This document shows, piece by piece, positions 1 to 12,790 of a stretch of DNA of 64,000 bases. The position numbers and the translations under genes were made by a program. The stretch's first letter is position 1, and every line of letters begins with the position of its first letter. The notes under the pieces were generated by a model. That model did no database searches and had not been told where the DNA came from. It was given only the letters and a program-made list of their open reading frames with translations. Origin of the DNA: Dryas octopetala (taxonomy: Eukaryota; Streptophyta; Magnoliopsida; Rosales; Rosaceae); assembly GCA_963921425.1 (NCBI GenBank), contig OY992833.1, forward strand, positions 3,784,501-3,848,500, in the 5' to 3' direction.

Positions 1-346
1 TTCGTCAAAAAGCCGAGCGCTCGGTGGTCTACACACTAAACGCACAATTTTGTCTTTTAACTTAGTGATTGATTGTATTTATAGTTAAGATTCTTAATTT
101 TCGTAGTAGAGAGAAATAAACCTAGAACTTTTTCCCTCTTTTAAAGGACACATGCATTAATTAATGAGTTTAAATAGAACGAGCGGGAAAACATTCTGTT
201 TGGTTTCCCTTCCTCTCTGTAACCACTAACCAGACATTCAGACACACAAGACAGACACAAGAATTGATTGTAATGTAAAGACCCTCTTCTCGCTCATTCA
301 CCAGCAGACCTCAATTTCAAACAGTCCTGAAAGACGTAAGGCAGAA
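1..346 (+). promoter_or_regulatory. Upstream region and 5' leader of NUF2
   Basis: This stretch precedes the NUF2 start codon. A possible TATA-like run (TATTTATAG) lies near 74-82, but the transcription start cannot be placed. The last 100 bases are C/T-rich, as plant 5' leaders often are. I see no other gene here. Confidence 0.4.
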
Positions 347-2516
347 ATGTCGAAGTTCGAATACCCGAGGCTCAGTCGCACCGACATAGTCACAATTCTC
401 GCCGAGGCTCAGATCATTTCTATTTCCGTCAACGATCTTCTCAACCCGAACCCGGATTTCGTTGCGGACCTCTACACCCGGATCCTCATCAACATTGACT
501 TCCTCCACGAGTACTTTCCCTCCCTCTCATTAACCCTAAATTTGAAATTTCCCTTTGTTTTAAAAGCCCTAAATTTTGCGTTTTCTATTTTCTCTGAGTT
601 CTTGCATTTCCCAGTCAGATGCTCTGTTTGATTCCCGAGAAAGAATCGATGTTTAGTTTTGAAGATTTTCTGTGCTTTTATTAGATTAGATGTTGGGTGA
701 AGTGAGTGGAACTAATAATTTTTTTTTTTCCTTAACCAAATGGATGGTGGAATAAGACCCTAGTGCGTGTTTGGTTTCTGAGAATATGCAAGAAATTAAA
801 AAGAGAACTTTGAACTTTGAATTTCTGTGTTCAATAGTCACTAAGAGGAGGAACTCAAGTTTCTCAGCTGTCTTACACTGGGTTCTCTTTGTTATAGAAA
901 ATACATCTCTACCACGAAAGCTTTTCTAAAACAGCAATTTGAGTCAAGTTGATTTTATTTTCTTTGCAATGAATTAAAGATTTTTCCGGGATATGTGGGA
1001 AGAGAAAATAAATTGAAGCTTCTTTTTTGGTTTTGGGGGGGGGGGGGGGCGTGAATGGAAACTTATGCAGGGAAGATTATGATTTATAATTGTTCCTCAA
1101 TTTAGGACTAATTGTTCCTATGCTGGGAATTGAGCCTGTTATAATTGTTCCTCTAATTTATGAAGGACTTCTGATTTATGCAGGGAAGATTATGGACAAG
1201 TTGACTTTGCTGCCTTGGAGCAGCTTGAGAATCCGGATCATCATGTTGACTCAGTCCGGACCATGAACCTATACAACAGAATAAAGGAAGTGGTGGCGTT
1301 AATCGATTGCCCTAAGAGATTTACCCTCAAAGATCTTATAAGACCGGACACAGATCGGACTGAATATTTTATCAGTGCGATTCTCAATTTCTCTCTTCAT
1401 AGGTAAGATTTTGTGCAGTTATTTATTTTTATTTACTTTGGATATTTAACATTTTTGTTTAAACTTGTGTGCGATAACTAGTTATGTTATCCAGAGAAAT
1501 TCTTGTATCAGCTCTCAAAGTGTGTTTTGGATGTAAATCAGGCATGGTTGTATGATATAATTTGTGAATATTGCTAGGATTTCTTATGGAAACCAGGAGG
1601 ATGTATTTGTATAAATAAATTTCAATCAGTGTCACCGTATTTTCTTACCACAGTGACAGTACTCAGTTGAATTAATGGTAAACCAAAATTACAGTGTTCT
1701 AATAAGTGATAGGAAATTAAAAACAAAAAAAAAAAAGAAATAAATAAAATTCCTTTGCTAAGTATTCCTCAATCTTTGTGAGATGATGATTCTTCTTGTC
1801 ATTCCACTCTCAACAGGGAATAAGAATTCTACAGTCACTTGAAATGCCTTCTTAGTTGTGGATTCAAATTGACTTTCAGTTAAAGGCTTGAGCTTTAAGC
1901 TATTGTGTAAGGGCTTCTTTGTACCAGTCAATCAAATTCCGTGAAGGCTGACTTAGTTCAACAACTTACTGTATTTAACAACGGACCATCTGAAAATTGT
2001 AAAAAGTTTGAAACTTTCTCCATTATAGCTTAAATATTACAGTTTGTGAGCTCTGCTTGTTTGACTCCTCATCCATGAGTAGAACAGTAGTGGGAGATTT
2101 AGGTTACTGCTATTTTTCTCAAGGAAGATGCTATTTTCCCCAACACTTTTTCCCAACTATCTTCCCCAACTTTCATGGCATACATACATAGGACTCTATA
2201 AGAAAAAAATAAAAAACTAAATAAGATAAAGATAAACCCTGTTGAATAAATTGATGCCACATAAGTTGGGAAGTAAAAGTTGGAACAAAGTGTTGGGAAA
2301 ATTAGAATTTTCCTTTTTCCCAAATACCTTGAGCAAACAATTATATGATCAGAAGATTTCATAATGAAGGAATGATAGGAGGAGTTTCTTCTGTCATCCA
2401 CGATATAATAAAACTTTATAAATCTACCATAGCACCAGTTGGATTTTAGTTTTACGAATGTATTGCTAGGGAGGCTGAAATATGTTGGGTAATCCCAGCA
2501 GGTTGAATGGGAATTC

Positions 2517-2589
<73 letters not shown>

Positions 2590-5500
2590 AAAGTCATAAT
2601 GAAATTTTCTTTTTGGTCATATATACTCAGGATGAATATGCAAACTCAAAACTCTCTTAAGGAGAAGAAAACATGTTTTATATCTAGTAGTTTTTGTGGT
2701 GTTGGTAGATGATAGAGAGAGAGAGATAGAGAGACAGAGACAAAGACAGACAGACAGAGACAGAGAGTCATAATGAATTTTTCTTTTTGGTCATATATAC
2801 TCAGGATGAATATGCACACTCAAAATTCTACTAAGGAGAAGAAAACATGTTTTATATCTTGTAGTTGTTGTGGTGTTGGTAGATGATAGTTTTGGACCTT
2901 TTCTTTTTTTTCTTTTTGTACAATTTCTGTTATATAATAGGAGTCTTGTTTCCTGTAATGAAAAAAAAAAAAAAGAAGCAAATATGTTTTTCGCATGAAA
3001 AACTCAATGGTTTTAGACTTTTAGTTTAAAGAGTTTTATCATAACTTTTGCTTATACATGTTAGCTGTTTATTTTCAATATCAGAGAGACAAGAATGAAT
3101 CTCCTCACCGAAGTTGTGGGTCAATTAACTGATCTTGATGAGCAGCGCAAAGGGTGGGAGGGCAAGATTTCCCAGGTATCTTTAATAGAAAAAAAAGGTA
3201 GCTTTAGTAAACAAAAAGGTTCAGTGTTTAAATGTCCATCAATTTTACTAAAGTTTTTTGTTGCAGTTGAATGCAGAGATTGCGGACTACAATGAAGCTA
3301 GAGAAAGGGAGTTACCTCTTGTTCAAGAGGTGGATGCAAAGGTTAAAGAATTACGCCAAACCATTTCAGGCCTTAACAATCAGCAAATGACACTGAGAAC
3401 TTCTCTTCGGAAGTTGAAAGAGAAGACTGACGAAATGAAGGAAAAGGTTAGATCATTGACTGCTAGGAGCCTAGGACAACTAATATATGCTTGAACTAAA
3501 TAACTTAAAAAATAAAAACAAATTCTAAACCCTGATAAGAAAACTGTTATAATCGCTAATGGATATCTGCAGTTTAAATAATTGGTATTGTTCAATTGTT
3601 CTGTAAAAATTGATGTGGAACAATTTCAGAAAGATGAGTGATTTTGTAATGAAGGTTCATTGACAGATGAATTTAAATAGCTACAAAATGTATGACTAAC
3701 AAGAATAGAATTAAGGTACTCAGGTCTTTTTAACTCTTAATGACACCCACCAAATGTAATTTAATGCTCTAACATATCTACTTCTACTCTGGTTTTTGTC
3801 AGTGTGGAGTTTTTATGTTTGATTGAGTCCTTTGTTTGTCTAAAGTTGGGCTTGTTTCTTGTCTATTTCAACTGCAACTTATCTTGCAAAATATGTTGTA
3901 TCATTTGTGTGTGTGCGTGCTCCCTAAACTCTAAATTTGGTAAGAGGGAGAGTAGGGGGGCCCACAAAAATAAATCCTTCCAAAATGTTGGGATTGAAGA
4001 AGTGATAATAGATAAATTTTCTAGACCTACATTAAAGTCCTCAAATCACTTTAAAAGTCTTCAAATCAACACACTTTAAACGTGACGACACAATTGTAAA
4101 AGTACATTTATTCTCCTTTTCTCTCTACCAGACAAGAAACTTCCCTCTGCTTCTCTTTCCTCTCTCTTATGCACTCTAAGTCCTTCCTATTTTCCATTCT
4201 CCATATCAAACATAGTGTCAAGTCTCTTTTTCCTGGTAAACATTTATGCTTTATATGTTAGGCATGTCAGGTTCTATTTAGACTATGGCGTAGGTTGATG
4301 TGTTAAATGATTTTGATTTAATGTTGTCATGCAGATTGGGTATTCAAATGATTTTGATGTGTTAAGTTATTCTTTCTTTCTGTTCTTCTGTCTTACCCTG
4401 TTTCTTCAGATTACTAGTGCTGAATTTTCTCTGGTACAAAGTGTCCAAGAAAGTGCAAATTTACGTTCAAAACTTGTTCAATCACCAGACAAATTGCAGG
4501 TACCTTTTCTCCTCAACTTGTGTTTAGTAAATGGTAATTCATCAAATAGTACTACATTCCTGTTGATTTGCATCCCCACTCCAAGAGTTAAAGGCTCAGG
4601 TTGTTTAACTAGTTTTATGTGCTGTAGTTAAACCATTTGTAAAGTTACAACTATCACGCTTCAGAAACCCATAATGATAACCTTAACTTTTTACTCACCA
4701 TGATAGGAGATGCAGGAATTTGAAGTAAAGTACTGTAACTTTAACCAACAGATTAAAGTTCCATAAATAAAATAAATATGTATAGTGGCAATGGATCTCC
4801 TTGACAAATTCCCAGAGTTGACCGCAACAGTTATATTAATGAGAATAGAAAATGAAACTGATGTAACATATTTCCTGATCCACCTTATCCTTTGTTCCTG
4901 AACTCCAGCTGTTTTGAAAAGAAAAAAGGAAAAGTCGGACTTATGGTACAAGTTTTAATGGAGAAGACATATACTAGATTGGATTTCTATGAAATCATGT
5001 CTACACAGATCTGGTTTTACTTCCTACTGTGTGCTGTCAGGCTACTGTAAATATCCATTCTGGAGACTCTTTTCCTATATCCCCATTCTTCTTTTCCTCA
5101 GCGTTCTCGCTTGACAACATGGGTCTCATATTATGATCCTTTCCTCAAGTATTAGTTGTATTTCCCATTCACATATGATTCTTGATCTCATATTATGGGT
5201 TTTCCGGCTCTTAACTTCTTGTTTCTGTGCTTTACTGAATGACACTATCTCTATTGATTTTTTGAATATGTTGATTGGGTCAGTGTTTCTTTAGTTGTTT
5301 TGGTCTTCAGATATTTTTCTCCTTTTAGTCAACTGAAATTAATCACATTTTTTTATTAAAGAGGGCTTTAGAAGAGAAGAAACTAGCTCGAGAGGAGGCA
5401 AAGAATGCTGAAAGGTCAGCCATGCAATCTTGTACAGAGAAGACTGCCGTTGAAGAGGTTTATACAAAGGTAATCTATTATGAAATTCAATATTAACTTT

Positions 5501-7459
5501 TTCTTGCCACTCTGGATGCTGTTCTTTTATCTGTTGATCTAGTTATATAAACACTGTTCTATCTGTATATACCTTTAAAGGTTCTAACTAGTTTAGAAAA
5601 TGCTATGAAGGCTTGTGTATCCAGAAGTGCCTTAATTTCTGAATGTTGGTAGGTGGTAAACATTCTTGGTTAGAAATGACTTTTAACATATTATTTTCGA
5701 GTTTTATATGTTTCCATCAACTTACTAAAGTTTTTAATTGCATCTTTTCATCATCTATATTTGGAAAATTGTATGAGGACATATTGCATCATATATAGAT
5801 CAAGACTAGGTGCTAGAGTCAGTAACATGCTATGTATTGTATTACGTCAGTGACAGTGGCCTTCTTTCTAATTGGTCCTATTATAGCTGGATTTGAGAAT
5901 GGATGCATCCATGCATACAAGTTGTCAAATGATTGGAGCTATTAATCACCATCCTATCATACTGTAGAATAGTGCAGATTTGCTTTTTACTTTGTAAAAT
6001 GCATGTATTTCTTTAGTTTTTTGAACTCCAACATTTATATATTTACTGATGCACTAATTAATTGAGCACATCTCCCTTCAAGGAGAAGAAAAGAAAGAAT
6101 AGCATAGCTAGGCCTGTAAAGAATAGCATTGTAACATTGTAAAGTTTTATCGATCTGTGCTTATTCTCAGGTTTCAAAGAAATTGTTAAAGCACTTGGCT
6201 CAGATGAAAGCTATACAAGAACAGGTATGCATATAGTTTTGCATGCTTTAAATGTAATGTGAAATCCTTGTAGTGGTGTTCAGATTTATCTTATAGTGTC
6301 TTATATTCTTAAGATGGAAATATATATATATATATATATATTTGTTACAAAGATGGAAATAATTTTACTTTGTGGTAAAGGATATTGGCTGTTGGCATTT
6401 CTTATTTATGCAATGCAAGTGTTCATTGCTTGAAATATATTGGTTCATAACATTGCCACTTTTGAATTATTAGGTCAATTCTGTTAAATCTGTAGACAAA
6501 GACTTGAAGACCCTAAAAGCTAAAATAAGTGATGATGGTGTCCTAAGCAAGTCTCTTCAGGCCAAACTGGTGGAACGGCAGGGAAAAGGTAGTTTATTAT
6601 ATTCAATTTATATTCAGTTACTTTACTTTCTTTTTGGAACCCGTAGATAGAGCTTACTTGTGCTTCGGAGTTTATAGCTATGTTTTCTCTTTCCCCAGTG
6701 GAACAGTTGAAGGAATTGAAAAAGCAGCTCGAAAAAGAAAGAGATATAAAGTTTGAGGAGGCTACTAAAGATTTTAATAATGTGAAGCTTGAGGTGGAAT
6801 CTAGGAGGCGTGTTCTGGAAGCAAGGCAAAAGGATGTTGAAGCTGCGGTAGCAGAGGTACCTTCTGTGTTTTAGATTATAATGAGCGAACCAGTCTCTTT
6901 CAGTCTGAAGTATAGAGTGATATTTTAGCTCTGCAATTGGTAGGTGGATTCTATTACTGCAAAGACTACATCAATAAAAGAATCTGGAGCAGCTCATCAG
7001 CAAGCATTAGTTCGTAAACGTGAGGAGATCATGAAAGAGGTACTCTGCCATTTAAATGTGGTTTCCTTGCCTTGCTCAAATAGCTTTTAGAATTAGTGAA
7101 TAATATTATCCTCCATAACCAATAAAGAGAAAGAAAACAGTTTCAAATTTCTTTTTCTATTGTTTGATTCATTGTAGAATTTCTAGGATATCAAGGTCTC
7201 AGCCAATGGGTACTGTCTTAACTCTTAAATATAGCTAAGTTCTGCTATTTCATTTTTCTTCTCTAAAAAAAAAACACCCTTAAAACCTCCAATCTTCAGT
7301 TGCAGTTAGTACATTTTATGCTTTGCGCCTTTAGCATTTGTAATAGTTGAAATGAAATGATTCAAATGTTGTGCACATGAATGTTTGCAGTTCCACCAAT
7401 ATGAAAGCTCAATTGGGGCCTTGCTGCCAATGATCAATGGAGAGTCAAAGGTTCATTGA
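347..7459 (+). CDS. NUF2: Kinetochore protein NUF2, 11 exons, 447 aa
   Basis: NUF2 is a subunit of the NDC80 complex, which joins kinetochores to spindle microtubules; it pairs with NDC80. I built the exons by following GT/AG junctions that keep the reading frame: 347-510, 1184-1402, 3085-3175, 3267-3446, 4410-4499, 5362-5469, 6171-6224, 6474-6588, 6699-6856, 6944-7039, 7391-7459 (stop TGA). They sum to 1344 bases, or 447 codons plus stop, close to the usual plant length of about 440. The first about 130 residues form the calponin-homology-like head (start MSKFEYPRLSR, then an NPNPDFVADLYTR block). The rest is charged heptad-rich coiled coil (for example NNQQMTLRTSLRKLKEK, KLEVESRRRVLEARQKDVE). 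All introns are GT-AG and no break is seen. The ATG at 347 is the first in frame and matches the family N-terminus. Intron 2 carries microsatellite and duplicated DNA. Confidence 0.95.
1035..1050. repeat. G homopolymer in NUF2 intron 1
   Basis: An uninterrupted run of G inside intron 1. It has no evident role and its length is likely unstable or misread by sequencers. Confidence 0.8.
2520..2586. repeat. (GA)n microsatellite in NUF2 intron 2
   Basis: A pure GA dinucleotide run of about 33 units, followed by a degenerate GA/CAGA tract at 2711-2767. It lies in the 1.7 kb second intron, away from the splice sites. Confidence 0.95.
2597..2890. repeat. Direct tandem duplication in NUF2 intron 2
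   Basis: About 120 bases at 2597-2716 recur at 2770-2889 with a few substitutions; each copy follows a GA-rich tract. The period is about 173 bases. The pattern fits unequal exchange or slippage between the two GA tracts. It does not touch an exon. Confidence 0.9.
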
Positions 7460-8257
7460 ACGTGGAACAGCTTCTTTTGGATTTTGTTGACTGGTTTGAC
7501 TGCAGAAAGTATCTTGTTTCTTGCAAATCTAAAACTTGGATAGTTGCAACAAGTTCCAAATCTTGTTTCTTGCGGTGGTGCCGTGATACGGTGGTGGTCA
7601 TGATATATGGTGATATGGTGGTGATCGATCAGTTTTGGGTTTTGGGACTGTAGGTGTTTTAATTTTTGTTCCTAAGAAAATTAGTTTTTTGAATGCATAT
7701 TGTAAATTTTATCAATTTAAATAGGTGTTACATGATTTTAAACTCAAATTACAGAGACTTGGTATATCTATCATTATGGTAATAATTTTATTATTATTAA
7801 GTTCAAATTACAATTTTGATCTCTAATTTCCATAATGTCTGGCTTAGTTTTGAATTTTGTCAACAAATATTCACTAACAATTGCAATTAAGCGCTGCCAA
7901 AATTAGGTCAAAATTAGAGGTTCCTGGGTGTTGTATAGCGGGAAGCATAGTTAGTAATATACGGTAAAATTATGTATAAAATATGTATGTGTGTCATTGA
8001 AAATATAATACTCTAAAAGTACAGTGAAAAATTCAGTTATAATATAATTTTTTTTTAATTTTTTTTATCAAAAGTACCAGAATAATAAGTGAAAAATACA
8101 AAAGAATACATTTTTAATATAGAAACGATATGTGTATAATTAAAAATACATGTATTATATATTTAAATTGAAAAATATGCATATTTTTAAATAATATGGA
8201 AAACAGATTATTTTTCAAAAATATGTACAAACCGAACACAGTTTCCCTAGACCCTGT
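7460..8257. other. NUF2 3' flank, AT-rich, no gene seen
   Basis: The first few hundred bases must hold the NUF2 3' UTR; no poly(A) signal can be chosen with certainty. The remainder is very AT-rich, with homopolymer A and T runs and no family-like reading frame. Confidence 0.5.
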
Positions 8258-8545
8258 TAGGGCCCTGTATCCTGGTTTGGTATATGAAGCTGATGAAGTT
8301 GACTACATAAAATATTTTTGTGCACAAGGCTACAGTGCCAAAATATTGCAGGTTATAACAGGGGACATATAAAGCTAAGTACTGGGAGCCCCAGAAGGAC
8401 TTGAAATCAATGTCAACCCAAGCGTTCTATCATTCACAACTCTTGGGGAGAAGAAATCTTTTTTCAGTCAAAATAAAAGGGTCAATTGGTATATCTGCAA
8501 AAGTCTCTGCTTCTCTGGTGTGGGATGATGGTACTTCCAATTGAG
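8258..8545 (+). pseudogene. Cucumisin-like subtilase, C-terminal fragment
   Basis: Translation in shifting frames gives the last part of a plant subtilisin-like serine protease: YPGLVYEADEVDY, then a cysteine-containing CAQGYSAKILQVITGD block. After an internal deletion it continues LEINVNPSVLSFTTLGEKKSF and VSASLVWDDGT. Those last segments are the fibronectin-III-like C-terminal domain of plant subtilases. The catalytic domain is absent, a deletion removes the middle, and a frameshift after WDDGT ends the frame early, so it cannot make an enzyme. The fragment is the inverted counterpart of the one at 11859-12229; similarity continues into the flank to about 8720. Confidence 0.85.
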
Positions 8546-9004
8546 AGAAGCCCCATTGTTGTCTATGTTATATTTTAAAAGGTACATGTATGATGTATCA
8601 ATAAGCAAAGGCAAAAAAGCCTTGTATAGTGCCCAAGTATAGAAACAGAAGAAGAAAATGTAAGAAGTTAATCAAGCAATGATGATCAAATACCAAAAGA
8701 TTATGGTGTAAAAAATTGAAATGTACCAATTAATTAATGATTTTCATCTGCGTAATCAATCAACTTATAGTCATTAGTCATATATAAGTCATATATATAA
8801 GGCACTCCCGGCCTAAACGTGAGGTCAGTGCTAGCCCATAAACTTTTGTTTAGTTGAGTACAATGGTTTCTAAATACAACAAATAAAAAATGCACAAACA
8901 CATCGAGTATTGAAGATATGAATCAAGAATTTTTTATTATCTTATAGGCTATTTTTATTTTTGGTTTTCCTCTCCGAGTAAGATTATAATTGATTTTCCT
9001 TTTC

Positions 9005-9128
9005 TAATTAGGAACTCATTTTCATGTTTCCAAATAGGATTATATTTAATTTCTTTTTTCTAATCAGGATTTGTAGGGGTTTCCCATGTTAATTAGGAAC
9101 TCATTTTTATGTTTCCAAATAGGATTAA
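9005..9128. repeat. Short direct repeats upstream of b561/DOMON pseudogene
   Basis: A block reading TAATTAGGAACTCATTTT then CATGTTTCCAAATAGGATTA at about 9007-9043 recurs at about 9091-9127. A TATA-like motif CTATATAAAG follows at about 9139-9148, so this may be the relic promoter of the dead gene downstream. A second small repeat (TTTGTATTTGCAT, ACAAATTCA) follows at 9160-9235. Confidence 0.6.
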
Positions 9129-9269
9129 AGTTAGAAACCTATATAAAGTCCTTGGTTCGCTTTGTATTTGCATCATTCTTCAGCCTACAAATTCACAAGC
9201 TTTGTATTTGCATTCATTCTTCATCCTACAAATTCAGAAACTTTCTATTTTGCATTCAATAATAACATA

Positions 9270-11262
9270 GTTTCAGACTCTTTTTTTCAAGGCTGCGCCG
9301 CTAAGGTTTGTAATTGCAGTCTCTGTGTTGGTCTCTTTGTATTTACATTTACCATCATCTCATGCCCAAACCACTTGTTCAGCCTACAAATTCACAAGCA
9401 ACAAGGTCTTCACCTCCTGTAATAGGGAAGCTTCAAATGGTGTACAGACAAACTGGGGTCTCATCCTCTAATTGGGTTGCTTGGGCCATCAACCCAACAA
9501 CAGGCAATGCAAGCTAATTAGCCATGCCTGGAGCACTAGCCCTTGTTGCTTTTCAACTCTCTAATGGAAACACCACCGATTTGGCAGAGAGCACTCTATG
9601 AGGTAACTGATTTAGCTGCGGAGTATTTGAACAAAGAGATGATCATACTTGAGACTTGGTCACTTCCAACCAATGCCACCACAATACTTGAAGGTGCCAG
9701 GGTAGCAAGGTACTTGAAGGTGTTCAGTGCCATAGGAACTTTATGGTTAATATTTATGGTATTTGCCAAATCGCAGCATACAGTGTTGGTGTTGCTAGAT
9801 GGGCCACTGGTCTTTAGCTTGGTAGCAATTCTAAAGCCATCCAACATGACATGCACAAAAGTATTGAGATCACCCTTTTCTGCCTTGGAACACTTTGCTT
9901 TGGACTTCACCCATTGCAAGCGAATTAGTCTTGTGCTAGGACTTCACTCAGAAGTGTTTATGATTACCCTATGCCTAAACTCAAATGAAATTGATACAGG
10001 GCTAGCTTAAAGTATTTTGACTTAAATAAAAACAATAAACTTTAAAGAGGAAAATAAACTCAATATGGCGAGGATGTGGTTGGTAGCTAATGGTAGTTCG
10101 TACCAAGAATCTGACCATGCTTTCAACCCTTGATCAAACCATGTTGATAGTAGAACAAACAAAGATTGTCTTGTGTCAATTCAAAATAGCCAAGTAAAAG
10201 AAAGAAATACTAACTCAAGGACAAAGCTAGAGTGCAAATAGGTTTTTACCTAAACAATGTTGGTCAAGGAATGGGTGATGACCTTCAGGTATTTCAAAGC
10301 ATTATGACAAAAGTTAGAAATAGCGGATCTAGAAAACAAAGTTCATTAAGCTTAGAACCAAAGAGGGAAATACAAAAACTATTTTTAGAGCGTTCATAAA
10401 GAACTTACAATAAAACAGTAAAAGGAAAATAATAAAGATAACAACAACAAATAAAAGCAATGAGCTTTAGATATCAATAAAGAAATAGCAAAGGTCTGTC
10501 TTCAATGATAGTGATTACCTAAAAGATAAGAGAGTTACATAAACTAAAATGAAAAGACTAACAACAGAGTCGCTTTGAATATTCAGAGGAAAAGGGTTAG
10601 CCGCTTTGGGATATGTTTTTTGTTTTTTGTTTTTGTTTTTGGGAGGTTGATAATGCCTATATTCCTTCTGTAGCTTGATATTTATACCACCTTCTGAGGT
10701 TAGGGTTTGCCATGACCACATATGGATGGACTTCACGTGTAGGGCCCTTTTGATTTTCTTTTGAACCTCACATAATCTTGTACTATTGTCAGCTTTATGC
10801 ATGCCACCTCTTGTCATTTCTCAGCTGGAATAGTAATATGATAGTGTCACTTTTCGGAACTTGTTCCCTTAGGTGATGTCATGAGATTCCTATGGTCGGC
10901 TTGTTAACTCCAGCCCACTTCGTTGAATGGCCAGCTTTGGCCAAAGAGGATGCTTTGGGCTGGGAGGATGTATTCTTTGGCCTTGAAGTCAGGGCTCTCT
11001 GTTGACTATTGATGACATGTCTCATAGCCTTTTTCCAGTTGGTAATTTTAAGGTTATCCCTTACAGTTATCATCCTTAGCACCATTAACGTTTTCAAAGG
11101 ATTTGACATCTTGAAACCTAACAAGACTTGGAAAAATATATACATCGGTGTTGGAAGTTTGTAAATGGTATATATGTTGTGATGAAGAGGAGGAGAACTT
11201 CGGAAAAGGCACCACCGCACGGCGTGAATGTTGCCAATGGATATGGTGGTTTTAGGCCATAA
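9270..11262 (+). pseudogene. Cytochrome b561 and DOMON domain protein, degenerate
   Basis: The family consists of plasma-membrane redox proteins: a secreted heme-binding DOMON (AIR12-like) domain followed by a cytochrome b561 membrane core. Pieces in order are a signal peptide (FVIAVSVLVSLYLHLPSSHA) and a DOMON start (CSAYKFTSNKVFTSC near 9380). Next come YRQTGVSSSNWVAWAINPTTG (9440-9505), then an ARYLKVF piece near 9705 joined directly after the DOMON C-terminus. After that come VGVARWATGL, a stop, LGSNSKAIQHDMHKSI and LFCLGTL (9785-9895). A final piece at about 11040-11262 reads INVFKGFDILKPNKTWKNIYIG and then VVMKRRRTSEK. There are at least three frameshifts, an in-frame stop, and loss of about 60 residues at the DOMON-b561 linker. 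The 1.1 kb between 9905 and 11030 may be an intron or an insertion. Confidence 0.85.
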
Positions 11263-11858
11263 CATGCAGAACGTATAGAATAGTTTGCCGGAGGGAAGAA
11301 ATTGGTTCTTAATTTTGAGCTAAACGAGAAGGTTTTGAGTATAACGCTTATATCTTATCATCATTTAATAACAAATTAATAATAAAATGGTATACAGACA
11401 TTGTTGGTAGTCTATATATACCTTATCTATAATTTACTGTATAAATTTTGATAGTCATCGAATGTGAAGGTGTGAGATTTTATATGCTTTTAATAGATTG
11501 ATTTTACTGTGAATATATATAGCATATCCATTAATCACGTACCTTCTCAACACCCCATCTATATATACTGTGAATGAATTCCATGGAATTTCTTTTTCTC
11601 TTTTCTACTGTCTATGTCTCATTTCAACCTTCATCTTCTCCACCCTCGCGGCTGAGGTTGCTGCCAGGCTGTCTGGGCCTCCTCTTTATATATATTCATT
11701 GACAAGCGAGTGAACCGGTTCGGAGACAAACCGGTTCATTTTGTAAAACCAATAGAAGCTGTTCGAGAGTAGCTAGCTACCGGTTAATTAATTGGTACAT
11801 TCCAATTTTCTTACATTTTATTTTTGTGCCTATACTTGGGCACTTTACAATGTACCTT
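11263..11858. other. Intergenic, no gene seen
   Basis: AT-rich sequence between the b561/DOMON pseudogene and the inverted subtilase fragment. From about 11785 onward it is the inverted match of 8545-8720 (shared blocks include TTAATTAATTGGTACATT). Confidence 0.5.
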
Positions 11859-12229
11859 TTACATTACAACATAGACAACAATGGGACTCCTAACTTGGAA
11901 AGTACCATCATCCCACACCAGCAGAGACACTTTTGGATTTACCAATTGACCCTTTTATTTTGAGTGAAAAAGATTTGATATGAAGTCCTGCTGGGGCACC
12001 CAGTACATTAGCTTTATATGTGGAGTTTGGTGACCCAACAATTGTGGCAGTCCTATGAAAAACGCAACTAATGGATTCTAGATGCGAGGTGAAAAGCGCA
12101 AAAGAAGGATAGTTTAGGTCATTGACTGGTGTTCCATGATTAGATCCTGAGCAGCTACTATCGCCTGACGTTATAACTTGCATTAAGTTGGGACAGTAGC
12201 CCTGTGCACACAAAAATTTAATGTGGTCG
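11859..12229 (-). pseudogene. Subtilase C-terminal exon, part downstream of retrotransposon
   Basis: Read on the minus strand, this continues the frame of 20332-20443 after the 8.1 kb insertion: HIKFLCAQGYCPNLMQVI, then SGDSSCSGSNHGTPVNDLNYPSFAL, then AGLHIKSFSLKIKGSIG. This is the Fn3-like C-terminal domain of cucumisin-type proteases. Near 11915 a small deletion shifts the frame; the expected ending LVWDDGTFQVRSPIVVYVV is present in another frame, ending at about 11859. It was therefore probably already damaged, or became so independently of the insertion. Confidence 0.88.
12225..12229. repeat. Target-site duplication GGTCG, left
   Basis: Five bases immediately before the LTR terminus TGTTGAAC; the identical GGTCG follows the other LTR at 20327-20331. 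Five-base duplications are the norm for LTR retrotransposons. Confidence 0.95.
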
Positions 12230-12502
12230 TGTTGAACAAAATTTGTAAATAAATAATAAATATTACCCAACATAATTTCACCCAAATTCATTTATGGAAG
12301 GAGGGTTTTATTATTTTGGGTACGACCCATTCAAGATGGAGTGCATCTCTTAATTACAGTCCCTTGACTCAAGGGAATACCCTTTGATTCCAATTGCAAT
12401 GAAACCGACAGATCATCTTGCAAGTGTTTGGATTTCCAATAGGTAAACGACCCATTGAAATAGAATTTATTTGTGATTGCGGTTGCACCTGTATTTTAGG
12501 CT

Positions 12503-12541
12503 GCCTACGTACCCACTGCAGGATCAAACCACACGTAGTTC
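12503..12541. repeat. Structured LTR motif GCCTACGT..ACGTAGTTC, copy 1
   Basis: A 39-base unit with an outer inverted repeat CTACGT/ACGTAG around ACCC...GGATCAAACC. A second LTR unit is at 12791-12829, matching units in the other LTR are at 18013-18051 (first stem altered to CTATGT) and 18301-18339, and two variants lie in the interior at 15048-15087 and 15160-15200. Confidence 0.85.
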
Positions 12542-12790
12542 CGAGGTTTTAGGATTTAAATGGGTGGATGACCCACTTAAAAGATTTGTGTAATTTGGGT
12601 AGGGTTTAGAGCCCTTGGATTTGATTTGAGAAATTAATTCAGGAACTTTTGTGTGTAAAACTAATTTCTGAAGGATTTGGGTGGATTTGATTTGGTGCGA
12701 AATTAATTCAAAGAAATTTATATGAATTAATTCCTAAGGGAATTTAGAAAAATTTTGTGAATGAGGTTGAGTGTGAATTTTACTCACATT

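Noticed and set aside
10515..10817. 100-codon minus-strand ORF between b561/DOMON pieces
   Set aside because: Low-complexity, no family feature, lies in what is probably a former intron.
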